Program-made: the position numbers and the translations under genes | Notes under the pieces: model-generated | Database searches by the model: none | What the model was told of the DNA's origin: nothing | Seen by the model: the letters and a program-made list of their open reading frames with translations, nothing else | Source of the DNA: Verrucomicrobiota bacterium | Lineage (GTDB): Bacteria > Chlamydiota > Chlamydiia > Chlamydiales > Rhabdochlamydiaceae | Length of the DNA: 13,918 bases | Direction of reading: 5' to 3' | NCBI GenBank assembly: GCA_903970455.1 | Contig: CAJCIW010000079.1 | Coordinates: forward strand, 1-13,918 | Part shown: positions 1-8,617 of the stretch, piece after piece | Layout of the letters: each line of letters begins with the position of its first letter | How positions within the stretch are numbered: position 1 is the first letter of the stretch

Positions 1-606
1 AATAAAAAATGGCGTTCAGTCTGGTATGCGAATAAACAGGAATTCGGCAATCTTCTCGGCGAAGATCATATGATTAGAAAGTATTTGATGTCCAAGCCTT
101 GCTGTCAAGGGACTTCGTTGCTCACTATCAAGAGAATGAGCGGTAAAGTCGAAGTCACGATTCACACTGCCCGTCCAGGTCTTGTGATCGGCAAGAAAGG
201 CGCTGAGATCGATGTCCTTAAGCAAGAGCTGAAAAAATTGACAGGGAAAGAGATCTGGATCGAAGTTGATGAAATTAAACGTCCCGATCTCGATGCTAAA
301 CTTGTTGCAGAAGGGATCGCCAAGCAACTCGAGCGTCGCGTACCGTTTAGACGCGTTATGAAAAAATCGATGCAGGCGACGATAGACGCGGGCGCCGCAG
401 GAATCAAAGTTCAAATATCAGGACGTATCGGCGGCGCAGAGATCGCACGTACGGAGTGGTACAAGGAAGGGCGAATACCGCTACAGACGATTCGCGCCGA
501 AATTGATTATGCGCATGGTAGAGCTGAGACGACCTACGGATCGATCGGCGTCAAAGTGTGGATCAATAGAGGTGAAGAACAACTTAATCGCGCAGTGGGA
601 GGCTAA
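1..606 (+). CDS. rpsC: 30S ribosomal protein S3 (5'-partial)
   Basis: This is S3 of the small subunit head, which binds 16S rRNA at the mRNA entry channel. The reading frame is open from base 1, and the codons before the first ATG (70) translate as [16 protein letters not shown], conserved S3 N-terminal sequence. The gene therefore starts upstream of the window and only about 15 residues are missing. The 201 visible residues contain the type-II KH domain with its GKKG loop (residues 64-67) and, near the end, the S3 signature with [15 protein letters not shown]. The wording of the N-terminal third ([27 protein letters not shown]) is very close to chlamydial S3. It ends 2 nt before rplP, whose Shine-Dalgarno (GGGAGG) lies inside the last codons of this gene, so the two are translationally linked. 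Confidence 0.98.
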   Translation, partial: NKKWRSVWYANKQEFGNLLGEDHMIRKYLMSKPCCQGTSLLTIKRMSGKVEVTIHTARPGLVIGKKGAEIDVLKQELKKLTGKEIWIEVDEIKRPDLDAKLVAEGIAKQLERRVPFRRVMKKSMQATIDAGAAGIKVQISGRIGGAEIARTEWYKEGRIPLQTIRAEIDYAHGRAETTYGSIGVKVWINRGEEQLNRAVGG

Positions 607-608
607 CT

Positions 609-1028
609 ATGGCCCTGATGCCAGCCCGAATGAAGTATAGAAAAATGCAAAAAGGCCAGCACGCAGGCCTTAGCAAAGCGGCCAATTTTGTCGATTTCGG
701 CGACTTTGGAATGCAGTGCTTAGAGCGGGGACGTGTGACAAATCACCAGATTGAAGCCTGCAGGGTCGCTATTAACAGATATTTCAACCGCCGAGGCAAA
801 GTGTGGATCCGCATTTTCCCAGATAAGTCTGTTTCGAAGAAGCCTGCTGAAACACGCATGGGTAAAGGGAAAGGAGCGCCTGATCATTGGGTAGCTGTTG
901 TCCGTCCGGGAAGAATTATGTTTGAAGTTGGCGGTGTGCCAAAAGAAATGGCGCAAAATGCTTTGAGAAGAGCTGCTGCGAAACTGGGAATAAAGACCCG
1001 TTTTGTCGAACGCGTAGAAAGGGTGTAG
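609..1028 (+). CDS. rplP: 50S ribosomal protein L16
   Basis: L16 is a large-subunit protein next to the A-site tRNA elbow and the central protuberance. The 139-residue product has the usual bacterial length. It starts M-A-L-M-P-A-R-x-K-Y-R-K, carries the signature R-M-G-K-G-K-G (residues 83-89), and continues with DHWVAVV and FEVGGVP. The ATG at 609 is preceded by GGGAGG with 6-nt spacing inside the end of rpsC. It is followed after 6 nt by rpmC. Nothing unusual is seen. Confidence 0.98.
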   Translation: MALMPARMKYRKMQKGQHAGLSKAANFVDFGDFGMQCLERGRVTNHQIEACRVAINRYFNRRGKVWIRIFPDKSVSKKPAETRMGKGKGAPDHWVAVVRPGRIMFEVGGVPKEMAQNALRRAAAKLGIKTRFVERVERV

Positions 1029-1034
1029 GAATTT

Positions 1035-1238
1035 ATGGTAAAAGCAAAAGAGCTGAGAGATCAATCTCCTGAAGAACTGAAAGCCCTCTATCAAGACTTA
1101 TCGAGAGAGTTATTTCAACTTCGCAACGAGATGAAAATCACGCGAAAAATGGAAAAGCCGCATTTGGTTCGCATCAAGAAAAAAGACCGTGCGCGTGCAA
1201 TGACGATTCTGCGTGAAAAAGAAATGGCCGTAAGGTGA
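1035..1238 (+). CDS. rpmC: 50S ribosomal protein L29
   Basis: L29 is a small two-helix hairpin protein at the polypeptide exit tunnel and part of the docking site for trigger factor and SRP. The 67-residue product has the typical alternation K-E-L-R-x-x-S-P-E-E-L, then L-x-x-E-L-F-x-L-R-x-x, and a basic C-terminal helix with R-I-K-K-x-x-A-R. The ATG at 1035 has an AGGA ribosome site a few bases upstream. The stop at 1236-1238 lies inside the ribosome binding site region of rpsQ. Confidence 0.95.
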   Translation: MVKAKELRDQSPEELKALYQDLSRELFQLRNEMKITRKMEKPHLVRIKKKDRARAMTILREKEMAVR

Positions 1239-1246
1239 GGAATTCA

Positions 1247-1495
1247 ATGGAAACAACTTCTAAGAGAAAAGTTCGCGAAGGTATCGTCGTATCGACAAAG
1301 ATGCAAAAGACGATCACAGTTAAAGTGGAGCGTACGATACGGCATCCTGATTTTCAGAAGGTGGTCAAGCGAGAGAAGAAATATTACGCACACAATGAAA
1401 ATCCCGACATTAAAGTAGGCCAGAAAGTGCGGATTATCGAAACCCGTCCACTTTCTAAACTTAAGCGTTGGCGAGTTTTAGAAGTTCTCTCCTGA
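1247..1495 (+). CDS. rpsQ: 30S ribosomal protein S17
   Basis: S17 is a primary 16S rRNA-binding OB-fold protein. The frame is open from a GTG at 1235, but that GTG overlaps the rpmC stop. The ATG at 1247 sits 6 nt after GGTGAGG, a good Shine-Dalgarno, so 1247 is the chosen start, giving 82 residues, which matches the family. Visible motifs are G-x-V-V-S-x-K-M-x-K-T near the N-terminus, Y-Y-A-H-N-E in the middle and E-T-R-P-L-S-K-x-K-R-W-R-V at the end, all typical of S17 and close to chlamydial S17. Confidence 0.97.
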   Translation: METTSKRKVREGIVVSTKMQKTITVKVERTIRHPDFQKVVKREKKYYAHNENPDIKVGQKVRIIETRPLSKLKRWRVLEVLS

Positions 1496-1534
1496 TTTGA
1501 GAGCAGCTGACGAGAAAAACAAAGTGAGATAAAT

Positions 1535-1903
1535 ATGATCCAACAAGAATCCAATCTAGAAGTTGCTGATAATACAGGCGCTAAGCGAGTACGCTGCTTT
1601 AAGGTCCTCAAAGGGTCTAAACGCAGATATGCTAATGTCGGCGATGTGATTATTTGTTCTGTAAAAGAAGCTGATCCGAAAGGAAGCGTAAAGAAAGGCG
1701 AAGTAGTTCGCGCTGTCATCGTAAGAACGAAAAGCTATGTCCGTCGCTCTGATGGATCCCTCTTGCGCTTCTACGATAATAGCTGCGTTTTGATCGATGA
1801 AAAAGATAACCCTCGCGGAACACGTATTTTCGGACCTGTTGCACGTGAAGTGCGCGAATCGGGATTCGTCAAAATCACTTCGCTTGCGCCAGAAGTCATA
1901 TAG
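1535..1903 (+). CDS. rplN: 50S ribosomal protein L14
   Basis: L14 is a beta-barrel protein at the subunit interface that contributes to inter-subunit bridges and is the target of the silencing factor RsfS. It has the standard length of 122 residues. Motifs are M-I-Q-Q-E-S-x-L-x-V-A-D-N-T-G-A at the start, [15 protein letters not shown] in the centre, and [21 protein letters not shown] late. It begins the part of the cluster that corresponds to the spc operon, but it lies only 39 nt after rpsQ, with no terminator between them. Confidence 0.98.
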   Translation: MIQQESNLEVADNTGAKRVRCFKVLKGSKRRYANVGDVIICSVKEADPKGSVKKGEVVRAVIVRTKSYVRRSDGSLLRFYDNSCVLIDEKDNPRGTRIFGPVAREVRESGFVKITSLAPEVI

Positions 1904-1918
1904 GGAATGGAGATTAAG

Positions 1919-2251
1919 ATGAGCAAATGGATTAGAAAAGGCGATAAAGTCGTTGTGATCGCAGGAAATGAAAAAGGCAAGTCTGGCGAAGTGATCCGGC
2001 GGAATGAAGACCGAGTACTCGTGCAAGGGATAAATATCCGTAAAAAGCACGCGAAAAGGCAACAAAAAGCACCGGGCGCAGAGATAATCGAAATGGAAGT
2101 GCCTCTGCATGTTTCCAATCTTGCTCTTTGCAATGGGGATGGAAAGGCAGTTAAAGCAAAAGTGAGAACCAATAAGAGTGGTGCAAAAGAGTTGTACTAT
2201 CTCGAAGGTGAAAAAGAAGTCACACTTCGACAAGTAAGAAAACATTCATAA
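1919..2251 (+). CDS. rplX: 50S ribosomal protein L24
   Basis: L24 is an assembly initiator protein that binds 23S rRNA domain I near the exit tunnel. The frame also has an ATG at 1907, but GGAG at 1909-1912 lies at the right distance before the ATG at 1919, giving a 110-residue protein that begins MSKWIRKGD. The KOW motif occupies about residues 5-32 (G-D-x-V-x-V-I-A-G-x-x-K-G-K-x-G-x-V). The later segment V-P-L-H-V-S-N-L is also typical. If 1907 were used the protein would be four residues longer. Confidence 0.96.
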   Translation: MSKWIRKGDKVVVIAGNEKGKSGEVIRRNEDRVLVQGINIRKKHAKRQQKAPGAEIIEMEVPLHVSNLALCNGDGKAVKAKVRTNKSGAKELYYLEGEKEVTLRQVRKHS

Positions 2252-2263
2252 AGAAGATAAGCA

Positions 2264-2812
2264 ATGTCTAGGTTACAAAAACGATATAAAGAAGAAGTCA
2301 AAAATTCTCTTCGAGAAAGGTTTAAGTATGAGAACAGCATGCTTATTCCTGCTCTCAGAAAAATTGTCATTAGCATGGGACTTGCAGAAGCCACTAAAGA
2401 CAAGAACGCTCTACAAGACTGCTTTAAAGAGATGTCGCAGCTTTCCGGCCAAAAGCCAGTCTTTACAAAAGCTCGAAAGTCAGTGGCCAATTTTAAGCTT
2501 AGAGAAGGGCAAGCCATCGGATTAAAAGTGACGTTGCGCAAGAAGAGAATGTACGACTTTCTTGACCGCTTTTGCCATATCGTTTCACCTCGCATCCGCG
2601 ATTTTCGCGGCTTTCCTGCAAAGTGCGATGGTAAAGGGAATTATTCCATAGGTATTGAAGAACAACAAATATTCCCGGAAATTAATTTGGATGAAGTGAA
2701 AAGAACGCAGGGTATGAATATCACATTCGTCACATCAGCAACCAACGATGAGGAGTGCATAGAGTTGTTAAGACAGCTGGGCTTCCCATTTAAAACAGAG
2801 ACTAACAGCTGA
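2264..2812 (+). CDS. rplE: 50S ribosomal protein L5
   Basis: L5 binds 5S rRNA and contacts the P-site tRNA. The 182 residues match the family length. Visible signatures are S-G-Q-K-P-V-x-T-x-A-R-K-S-V-A-x-F-K-L-R (about residues 61-80), G-L-K-V-T-L-R near residue 87, and R-D-F-R-G-F. In many bacteria rpsN follows immediately. Here the next gene, rpsH, starts 13 nt later and rpsN is absent from this position, as I recall for Chlamydiae. Confidence 0.98.
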   Translation: MSRLQKRYKEEVKNSLRERFKYENSMLIPALRKIVISMGLAEATKDKNALQDCFKEMSQLSGQKPVFTKARKSVANFKLREGQAIGLKVTLRKKRMYDFLDRFCHIVSPRIRDFRGFPAKCDGKGNYSIGIEEQQIFPEINLDEVKRTQGMNITFVTSATNDEECIELLRQLGFPFKTETNS

Positions 2813-2825
2813 GGGAGAGGAAGAC

Positions 2826-3215
2826 ATGTTAAATGATCCAATCGCAGACCTACTGACAAGAATTCGCAATGCAAAGCAAGCGCGGCATCGTTATGTCGAC
2901 TTTCGCCCAAGCAAAATTAAAATGGATATCGTCAGGGTTTTGCACGAACAAGGCTTTGTTGACAATTTTTTGGTCAACGAAGAAAAAGGACAGGCCCGCT
3001 TATTCCTGAAATACGCAGGCGGCCGAGAACCTGTCATCAAAGGTCTGGACCGCATTTCGTCGCCTTCACTGCGCCGTTATGTGGGATATCGTCAGATACC
3101 TCGTATATATGGAGGAATGGGTGTTGCCATTCTTTCCACACCTGGAGGAATTGTTGATGGCGAAACTGCCCGCAAGAAGAAACTCGGCGGCGAACTACTA
3201 TGCTTAGTTTGGTAA
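2826..3215 (+). CDS. rpsH: 30S ribosomal protein S8
   Basis: S8 is a primary 16S rRNA-binding protein of the platform. In E. coli it also represses its own operon by binding mRNA near rplE. The 129 residues begin M-L-N-D-P-I-A-D-L-L-T-R-I-R-N-A and contain the C-terminal signature region G-G-x-G-x-x-I-L-S-T-P-x-G, ending L-G-G-E-L-L-C-L-V-W. A very good ribosome site (GAGGGAGAGGA) precedes the ATG. I did not see an S8-type helix convincing enough to claim feedback regulation here. Confidence 0.98.
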   Translation: MLNDPIADLLTRIRNAKQARHRYVDFRPSKIKMDIVRVLHEQGFVDNFLVNEEKGQARLFLKYAGGREPVIKGLDRISSPSLRRYVGYRQIPRIYGGMGVAILSTPGGIVDGETARKKKLGGELLCLVW

Positions 3216-3235
3216 TATAAAAGAGGTAAAAAAGG

Positions 3236-3784
3236 ATGTCACGTCTTGGAAATTCTCCAATCCCCCTTCCCGAGAAAGTCGAGGTGAAAATTGCTGACGG
3301 GATGATCAACGTTAAGGGGCCAAAGGGCACCAATGCGATTCCTGGTCATGAAGGAATAACTGTTAAAGTCGAAGAGAATCGTCTCATGGTCATCAAAGAC
3401 GAAAATATCGAAATGCCAAAAACGACGCATGGACTGTTCCGAGCATTGATTAACAATTTAATCATTGGCGTCTCAAAAGGATTTGAAGTTCGCCTCAACC
3501 TGGTTGGGGTTGGTTACCGTGCAGCGCTGCAAGGCCAAAAGCTAGATCTTCAATTGGGCTTTTCCCATCCGACTCAGGTAAACATCCCCAAAGGGGTTAA
3601 CGTTGCCGTCGACAAAAGCGTAACCATCATCATTACTGGGATTGACAAGCATCTTGTTGGCCAATTTGCCGCTGCTGTGCGTGCGATGAAGCCGCCAGAG
3701 CCGTACAAAGGGAAAGGGATCCGGTATGAAAATGAATTTGTCCGTAAGAAAGCTGGCAAAGCTGCAAAAGGCAAAGCTGCATAA
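3236..3784 (+). CDS. rplF: 50S ribosomal protein L6
   Basis: L6 is a two-domain protein at the base of the L7/L12 stalk and close to the sarcin-ricin loop. The 182 residues have the family length. The N-terminal half starts M-S-R-L-G-x-x-P-I-x-L-P and contains V-K-G-P-K-G. The second domain carries the signature P-P-E-P-Y-K-G-K-G-I-R-Y (about residues 152-163) and a basic Ala/Lys-rich tail. The gene lies 20 nt after rpsH, with GAGG upstream of the ATG. Confidence 0.98.
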   Translation: MSRLGNSPIPLPEKVEVKIADGMINVKGPKGTNAIPGHEGITVKVEENRLMVIKDENIEMPKTTHGLFRALINNLIIGVSKGFEVRLNLVGVGYRAALQGQKLDLQLGFSHPTQVNIPKGVNVAVDKSVTIIITGIDKHLVGQFAAAVRAMKPPEPYKGKGIRYENEFVRKKAGKAAKGKAA

Positions 3785-3798
3785 TAAGGTAAAGGCTT

Positions 3799-4170
3799 AT
3801 GATTAATGAATTACAAAAACGGAAGACGAAACGGCACCGAAGAGTTCTTCGAGTCAGACGTCAAGTGAGAGGGACAGCGGAAAAACCAAGGCTATCCGTC
3901 TACAAATCAAACAGGCATCTGTTCGCTCAGCTCATCGATGACGACAAAGGAATCACGTTAGCTAGTGCTGGAACAGTGATGAAGCAGCTACGCGACCAAA
4001 AACTCGGAATGCGTAGCAAAGACTCCGCGCGCCAAGTCGGAACGTTGATCGGAGAGGCAGCTAAGCAAAAGAATATCGCTAAGGTCGTATTCGATCGCGG
4101 ACACAACAAGTACCACGGTCTCTTGGCAGAACTTGCCAATGCAGCTCGTGAAACAGGTTTACAATTTTAG
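3799..4170 (+). CDS. rplR: 50S ribosomal protein L18
   Basis: L18 binds 5S rRNA together with L5 and L25. The 123-residue product has the expected basic N-terminus (K-R-K-T-K-R-H-R-R), the core R-L-S-V-Y-K-S-N-R-H-L-F-A-Q-x-I-D-D, and the C-terminal D-R-G-x-x-K-Y-H-G-x-x-x-x-L-A-x-x-A-R-E-x-G segment. The order rplF-rplR-rpsE is the canonical one. Confidence 0.97.
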   Translation: MINELQKRKTKRHRRVLRVRRQVRGTAEKPRLSVYKSNRHLFAQLIDDDKGITLASAGTVMKQLRDQKLGMRSKDSARQVGTLIGEAAKQKNIAKVVFDRGHNKYHGLLAELANAARETGLQF

Positions 4171-4185
4171 TCAGGGTAATAAGAC

Positions 4186-4689
4186 ATGTCGAAACAAGAA
4201 GCTAAACGACGCGCTGAAGATTACGGAACTGAATTCGAAGAAAAAGTCCTTTATATCAATCGCTGTTCTAAAGTCGTAAAAGGGGGACGAAAGTTCAGTT
4301 TTTCTGCCTTGGTAATCATCGGCGATGGGCAAGGGCATATCGGTTTTGGTTTTGCAAAAGCAAACGAAGTATCTGACGCGATCCGAAAAGGGACTGAGGC
4401 CGCGCGAAAGAATGTCATGTCGTTTGAGATGGAAGGGACAACAATTCCTCACGAAATCACTGTCGAATGGGACGGCGCAAAAGTATTGCTGAAGCCGGCA
4501 CCAGAGGGGACAGGCGTCATTGCGGGATCAAAAGTGCGTTCTGTACTCGAATTGGGCGGAGTAAAGGACGTTGTCTCTAAAAGTCTAGGGTCTAGCAATC
4601 CATTGAACCAAGTCCGGGCCACTATCGAAGCGCTTACTCAACTTACTAATCGTCAAAAGAATCGTGAAATACGAGGGTTACAATCATGA
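4186..4689 (+). CDS. rpsE: 30S ribosomal protein S5
   Basis: S5 acts in decoding accuracy and mRNA helicase activity at the entry channel. The 167 residues contain the double-stranded RNA-binding-like S5 N-terminal signature G-G-R-K-F-S-F-S-A-L-V-I-I-G-D-G and G-F-G-x-A-K-A-x-E-V, then the C-terminal domain with L-L-K-P-A-P-E-G-T-G-V-I-A-G and V-L-E-L-G-G-V-x-D-V. Its stop overlaps the start of rplO in an ATGA arrangement, which indicates coupled translation. rpmD (L30), which separates these genes in many bacteria, is absent. Confidence 0.98.
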   Translation: MSKQEAKRRAEDYGTEFEEKVLYINRCSKVVKGGRKFSFSALVIIGDGQGHIGFGFAKANEVSDAIRKGTEAARKNVMSFEMEGTTIPHEITVEWDGAKVLLKPAPEGTGVIAGSKVRSVLELGGVKDVVSKSLGSSNPLNQVRATIEALTQLTNRQKNREIRGLQS

Positions 4690-5150
4690 TGACATTATCT
4701 CAACTCTCTAATACCCATCGCCCCCAGAAGAAATCTCGCCGCGTCGGACGCGGTATGGGCTCGAAGCGGGGGAAAACATGCGGCCGCGGTAATAAAGGGG
4801 ACATGGCTCGTTGCGGTTATAAAACACGGCCTGGACATGAAGGCGGTCAAATCCCTCTTTATAAGAAATCTCCCACTCGCGGATTTACTAACGGCAGATT
4901 CAAGAACATGGTGTTTGCAATCAATCTCGGGATGATTGAAAAATTGTATTCCGACGGCGAAACTGTCTCATTGAAAACACTGCAAGATAAAGGCTTTGCT
5001 CCGAGACGTATTCCAGGCGGTTTGAAAATTTTATCTGGCGGCGAATTGAAGAAGAAAGTCAACATACAAGCTAGTTTTTACTCTGGAACAGCGGAAGAAA
5101 AACTAAAAAAGAATGGAATATCCTTCCAACAAATCCCTATTGGGAAATGA
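4686..5150 (+). CDS. rplO: 50S ribosomal protein L15
   Basis: L15 is an assembly protein of the large subunit with a long basic N-terminal extension. The start is ATGATG. Either ATG (4686 or 4689) could serve, and GAGGGTT upstream suits the first, giving 154 residues. The glycine/arginine-rich section with G-R-G-M-G-S-K-R-G-K-T-C-G-R-G-N-K-G follows the start, and the C-terminal globular part contains L-S-G-G-E-L-K-K-K-V-N-I-x-A. The N-terminal end differs from well-known L15 proteins but the core is unambiguous. Confidence 0.96.
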   Translation: MMTLSQLSNTHRPQKKSRRVGRGMGSKRGKTCGRGNKGDMARCGYKTRPGHEGGQIPLYKKSPTRGFTNGRFKNMVFAINLGMIEKLYSDGETVSLKTLQDKGFAPRRIPGGLKILSGGELKKKVNIQASFYSGTAEEKLKKNGISFQQIPIGK

Positions 5151-5183
5151 TTGAGTCTCTCAACAATTAATTCGGCTTAAGAA

Positions 5184-6554
5184 ATGATTGAAGGGATTAG
5201 ACGCATTTTAAGCGTGCCAGAATTGAAGACTAAAATAGTCTTTACTCTGCTCATGCTCATTGCTTGCCGTGTAGGGGCATACATACCCGTTCCCGGCATT
5301 AATGGAGACGCAGCAGTAGAGCTTTTTCGTAATGCAACTGGAGGAAGTCAAAACCTTTTCCAGCTTATGGACGTGTTTTCTGGCGGAGCATTTGCTCAAA
5401 TGACGATCATTGCACTTGGGGTTATGCCCTACATTTCTGCCTCAATTATCATGCAATTGCTGATGGCCCTGGTCCCTTCTCTACAGAGAGAAATCCGCGA
5501 GAATCCTGATGTTGGTCGCCGAAAAATGGGCAAGTGGATTCGCTTGCTGACCTTGGGCTTAGCATTTTTTCAGGCGGGGCTTTATGGGAAATATGCTGTG
5601 GGCCTCAATGCGAGTAGCCCAGGCGTCATCGTAAACGAGATTCTTGATGTTCAGGCTTTCGGGTTTCCCTGGCTCTTTTATTTGATCGTTATGGCGACGA
5701 TGACCGCTGGAACCGTACTTCTGATGTGGATAGGAGAGCAAATCACTGAAAAGGGTGTTGGCAACGGGATCAGTTTGATCATTACGATCGGGATTCTTTC
5801 TTCCTTACCGGGGACGATTGGATCTGTGATTAGACAACTCAATCTCGATTCGCAAGAACCCGGACAGCTCACATTTTCTTCGCTAGTCGTTCTCAGCGGA
5901 GTATTTGTCTTGATAATCGTCGGAACAATATTGATTATTCAAGGACAACGAAAAATCCCGCTCCAATATGCTCGTAGGGTGGTCGGAAGGCAGGAAGTAC
6001 AGGGAGGTAATGCGTATATTCCTCTCAAAATTAACTACGCCGGTGTCATCCCCGTGATTTTTTCAACATCTTTTTTGATGTTCCCCGCAACAATTGGTCA
6101 ATTTCTTGGCCAAGGATCCTGGTTGGGCCGTTTTGCCAATATGATCTCCCCAGGCACATGGGTTTACATGCTACTCAATGTGATGTTAATTATTTTCTTC
6201 ACATATTTTTGGACGGCAACTCAGTTCCACCCTGAACAGATCGCTTCCGACATGAAGAAAAACGGGGCTTTCGTGCCTGGGATACGTCAAGGCAGACCGA
6301 CTCAAGATTTTCTTGAGGCAACAATGAATCGCATTACTTTTGCAGGTGCTTTGTTTCTGGCATCGATTGCGGTTTTGCCGACCATCGTAGGTAAAATATT
6401 AAGTGTCGATTCCTCCATTACCTATTTCTTTGGCGGCACCTCGCTCTTGATCCTTGTAGGCGTAGTGCTCGACACTTCGAAACAGATTGAATCGCATTTG
6501 CTCATGAAGCGCTATGAAGGCTTTATGAAGAAAGGGGGGCTGCGAGGCCGTTGA
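5184..6554 (+). CDS. secY: Preprotein translocase channel subunit SecY
   Basis: SecY is the protein-conducting channel of the inner membrane, working with SecE/SecG and the SecA motor or the ribosome. The 456 residues have about ten hydrophobic membrane segments. The first spans roughly residues 16-33. The plug/TM2 region holds S-G-G-A-F-A-Q-M-T-I-I-A-L-G-V-M-P-Y-I (about 66-84). The conserved SecY signature G-E-Q-I-T-E-K-G-V-G-N-G-I-S lies at 184-197, and the cytoplasmic loop with F-V-P-G-I-R-Q-G-x-P-T near 365 contacts SecA and the ribosome. An in-frame stop just upstream (5178-5180) fixes the start region. It is 33 nt after rplO. The usual followers rpmJ, adk, map and infA are absent. It probably secretes, among other things, the envelope proteins of this intracellular bacterium. 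Confidence 0.98.
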   Translation: MIEGIRRILSVPELKTKIVFTLLMLIACRVGAYIPVPGINGDAAVELFRNATGGSQNLFQLMDVFSGGAFAQMTIIALGVMPYISASIIMQLLMALVPSLQREIRENPDVGRRKMGKWIRLLTLGLAFFQAGLYGKYAVGLNASSPGVIVNEILDVQAFGFPWLFYLIVMATMTAGTVLLMWIGEQITEKGVGNGISLIITIGILSSLPGTIGSVIRQLNLDSQEPGQLTFSSLVVLSGVFVLIIVGTILIIQGQRKIPLQYARRVVGRQEVQGGNAYIPLKINYAGVIPVIFSTSFLMFPATIGQFLGQGSWLGRFANMISPGTWVYMLLNVMLIIFFTYFWTATQFHPEQIASDMKKNGAFVPGIRQGRPTQDFLEATMNRITFAGALFLASIAVLPTIVGKILSVDSSITYFFGGTSLLILVGVVLDTSKQIESHLLMKRYEGFMKKGGLRGR

Positions 6555-6570
6555 CAATTTTTTTTTAAAT

Positions 6571-6660
6571 CCTGAGGTAGTAATACCTCAAAAATTGAAT
6601 ACGCAACTGACTACAGTTGTAAATAAACAAAACATCTGATAAATTTCTCAGATTGTTTGT
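6571..6660 (+). promoter_or_regulatory. Three successive hairpins between secY and rpsM
   Basis: The 125-nt gap between secY and rpsM has three perfect inverted repeats in a row. They are TGAGGTA/TACCTCA (6573-6579 and 6584-6590, loop GTAA), CAACTG/CAGTTG (6604-6609 and 6614-6619, loop ACTA), and ATCTGA/TCAGAT (6634-6639 and 6648-6653). The third is extended past one bulged T by AAAC/GTTT (6630-6633 and 6655-6658). None is followed by a proper T-run on the + strand, so they are not standard terminators. This place corresponds to the junction of spc and alpha operons. An attenuator, a ribosomal-protein feedback site or a processing site is inferred, not shown. Confidence 0.5.
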
Positions 6661-6679
6661 CGAATAAAGGAAACTTTCC

Positions 6680-7048
6680 ATGCCAAGAGTGATAGGGATC
6701 GATATACCAGACAATAAACGGTTAGAAATCAGCCTCATGTACATCTATGGGATTGGGCGCCGACTGTCAAATGAAATTTGCGCAAAGCTTGGATTAAGTC
6801 CAAACATGAAAGCGCATAATTTGACAGAAGATGAAATTGCAAAGATCAACGCCATGCTTACAACGCAATATGTTGTAGAAGGAGATCTTCGCCGCCAAAT
6901 TCAAAATAATATCAAGCGTTTGATCAGCATCCATTGCTATCGCGGAATGAGGCACCGATTAGGACTGCCTGTAAGAGGCCAGCGCACCCGTACAAATTCA
7001 CGTACGCGCAAAGGCAAGAGAAAAACCGTTGCTAATAAGAAGAAATAA
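6680..7048 (+). CDS. rpsM: 30S ribosomal protein S13
   Basis: S13 sits in the head of the small subunit and forms bridges to the large subunit and P-site tRNA contacts. The 122 residues begin [10 protein letters not shown] and carry the C-terminal signature [18 protein letters not shown], followed by the basic tail [18 protein letters not shown] lies upstream of the ATG. It is the first gene of the alpha-operon part, after the hairpin-rich gap. Confidence 0.98.
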   Translation: MPRVIGIDIPDNKRLEISLMYIYGIGRRLSNEICAKLGLSPNMKAHNLTEDEIAKINAMLTTQYVVEGDLRRQIQNNIKRLISIHCYRGMRHRLGLPVRGQRTRTNSRTRKGKRKTVANKKK

Positions 7049-7061
7049 GGGAGAGTGAACT

Positions 7062-7484
7062 TTGGCTAAACAAGAAGCACAAAAGACGATGGCCAAAAAG
7101 CCGACCATCGCTAAAACACGGAAAAAAGCGATTCGCAACGTCCCAAGTGGAATTGCACACGTTAAGGCGACATTTAACAATACGATTGTTTCTATTACGG
7201 ATTTGACTGGCAATGTGATTTCCTGGGCATCGGCCGGAAAGGTCGGATACATAGGATCCCGTAAATCTTCCGCCTTTGCAGCGACTGTTGCAGCGCAAGA
7301 TGCAGCAAAAGTGGCCATGTCTCTGGGAATGAAAGAAGTTGAAGTCAATCTTTCGGGGCCTGGCGCAGGAAGAGAATCCGCCGTACGCGGGTTGCAGAGT
7401 TCGGGTCTTGCAATCACGATTATTCGCGACAAGACGCCTGTACCGCATAACGGATGCCGTCCTCGTAAACGTAGAAGAGTCTAA
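7062..7484 (+). CDS. rpsK: 30S ribosomal protein S11 (TTG start)
   Basis: S11 lies on the platform near the E site and binds mRNA close to the Shine-Dalgarno helix. The start is taken as TTG at 7062 because GGGAGAG precedes it at a good distance. The next in-frame ATG at 7089 has no comparable ribosome site and would shorten the N-terminus by nine residues. Motifs are [21 protein letters not shown] and the strongly conserved end [15 protein letters not shown]. rpsD, which follows rpsK in many bacteria, is missing, and rpoA comes next after 35 nt. Confidence 0.96.
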   Translation: MAKQEAQKTMAKKPTIAKTRKKAIRNVPSGIAHVKATFNNTIVSITDLTGNVISWASAGKVGYIGSRKSSAFAATVAAQDAAKVAMSLGMKEVEVNLSGPGAGRESAVRGLQSSGLAITIIRDKTPVPHNGCRPRKRRRV

Positions 7485-7519
7485 AAAACTGAAAATAGTA
7501 ATTTTGCAGGAGATCGTTC

Positions 7520-8617
7520 ATGGCCGTAAAGTATGGCAAGTTTGAGTTGCCGACAAAAATTAAAGTCGATGAGGCGAGTAAATCGGGAACCTTTGCTCGA
7601 TTTATCGCGGAACCTTTTGAAAGAGGATTCGGGCATACTGTCGGTAGTGCTCTAAGAAGAATCATTCTAAGTTCTTTAGAGGCACCTTCCATCATGTCTG
7701 TACGCATCGAAGGAGTACCTCATGAGTACATGGCGATCGAGGGAATCATTGAGGACATGACCCATATTGTCCTCAATCTCAAGAACGCCCTTCTTAGAAA
7801 GCTTCCTACTGACGAAGAAATGGGTTCTCGGGAACCAAAAGTAATTTCTAAAATTTTAGACATTACTGGCGATATGCTCGATAAAAACCGCGGACACTAC
7901 TCAGTCACCCTTAAAGAACTGATTGGGCTTTCAGACTTTGATGTCGTTAATCCAGAGCTTGCGATCTTTACAGTCACAAAACCGATGACTCGAAAAGTCG
8001 ACATAAAAGTTGCAGCCGGCAGAGGGTATGTTCCTTCTGAGCGACATGTCGTTGTAGAAAAGGGTGTGGACGAGATCATTATCGATTCTGCTTTTTCTCC
8101 AGTCCGTCTCGTGAATTACTTTGTCGAAAATACCCGGGTTGGCCAAGACACAGATTTCGACCGGTTAATTCTGGAAATCTCAACTGACGGCCGCATCACT
8201 CCGGAAGAAGCCCTAGCGTTCGCCACACAGATTGGGATTCTTCACTTACAAGTCTTTGATCAGTTGAAATTGCATAGTCTGACTTTCGATCAGGGGGAAA
8301 TCGAGCTGAATACCGATCGCGACGCCTTGATGGCTAAACTTGCGCTCAGGATCAATGAGATCGAGCTGTCCGTCCGTTCTACGAACTGCCTTGCCGGAGC
8401 AAATATCGATACGATTGCGGAACTCGTTGTCATGCCCGAGTCGGAAATGCTTAAATTTAGAAACTTTGGTAAGAAATCCCTCAATGAAATCAAGGCGAAG
8501 CTCGAAGAAATGGGGCTTGCCCTTGGAATGGATTTGGCTAAATTCGGAATCACTCGAGACAATGTCAAACAACTTATCCAAGATTACATCACTGAAAAAG
8601 CAGGAACCCAAGTATGA
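7520..8617 (+). CDS. rpoA: DNA-directed RNA polymerase subunit alpha
   Basis: RpoA dimerises to nucleate the RNA polymerase core and its C-terminal domain contacts promoter UP elements and activators. The 365 residues are somewhat longer than the E. coli protein (329). The N-terminal domain has the dimerisation motif with [12 protein letters not shown] and L-R-R-I-I-L-S-S-L near residues 30-54. The C-terminal domain carries V-R-S-x-N-C-L with Arg286 in the place of the DNA-contacting Arg265 of E. coli, followed by [10 protein letters not shown]. Both domains are intact, so this is a functional alpha subunit. AGGAGA precedes the ATG, and the stop overlaps rplQ in an ATGA. Confidence 0.98.
   Translation: MAVKYGKFELPTKIKVDEASKSGTFARFIAEPFERGFGHTVGSALRRIILSSLEAPSIMSVRIEGVPHEYMAIEGIIEDMTHIVLNLKNALLRKLPTDEEMGSREPKVISKILDITGDMLDKNRGHYSVTLKELIGLSDFDVVNPELAIFTVTKPMTRKVDIKVAAGRGYVPSERHVVVEKGVDEIIIDSAFSPVRLVNYFVENTRVGQDTDFDRLILEISTDGRITPEEALAFATQIGILHLQVFDQLKLHSLTFDQGEIELNTDRDALMAKLALRINEIELSVRSTNCLAGANIDTIAELVVMPESEMLKFRNFGKKSLNEIKAKLEEMGLALGMDLAKFGITRDNVKQLIQDYITEKAGTQV

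Noticed and set aside
1556..2245. A 229-codon open frame on the - strand opposite rplN and rplX
   Set aside because: It lies wholly antisense to two unmistakable ribosomal protein genes and its translation has no recognisable motif; it is a shadow of biased codon use.
6551..6586. A perfect TTGACA at the secY stop as the -35 of a promoter for rpsM
   Set aside because: No -10-like hexamer lies 16-19 nt downstream; the nearest (TAGTAA, TAATAC) are 21-24 nt away and within a hairpin.
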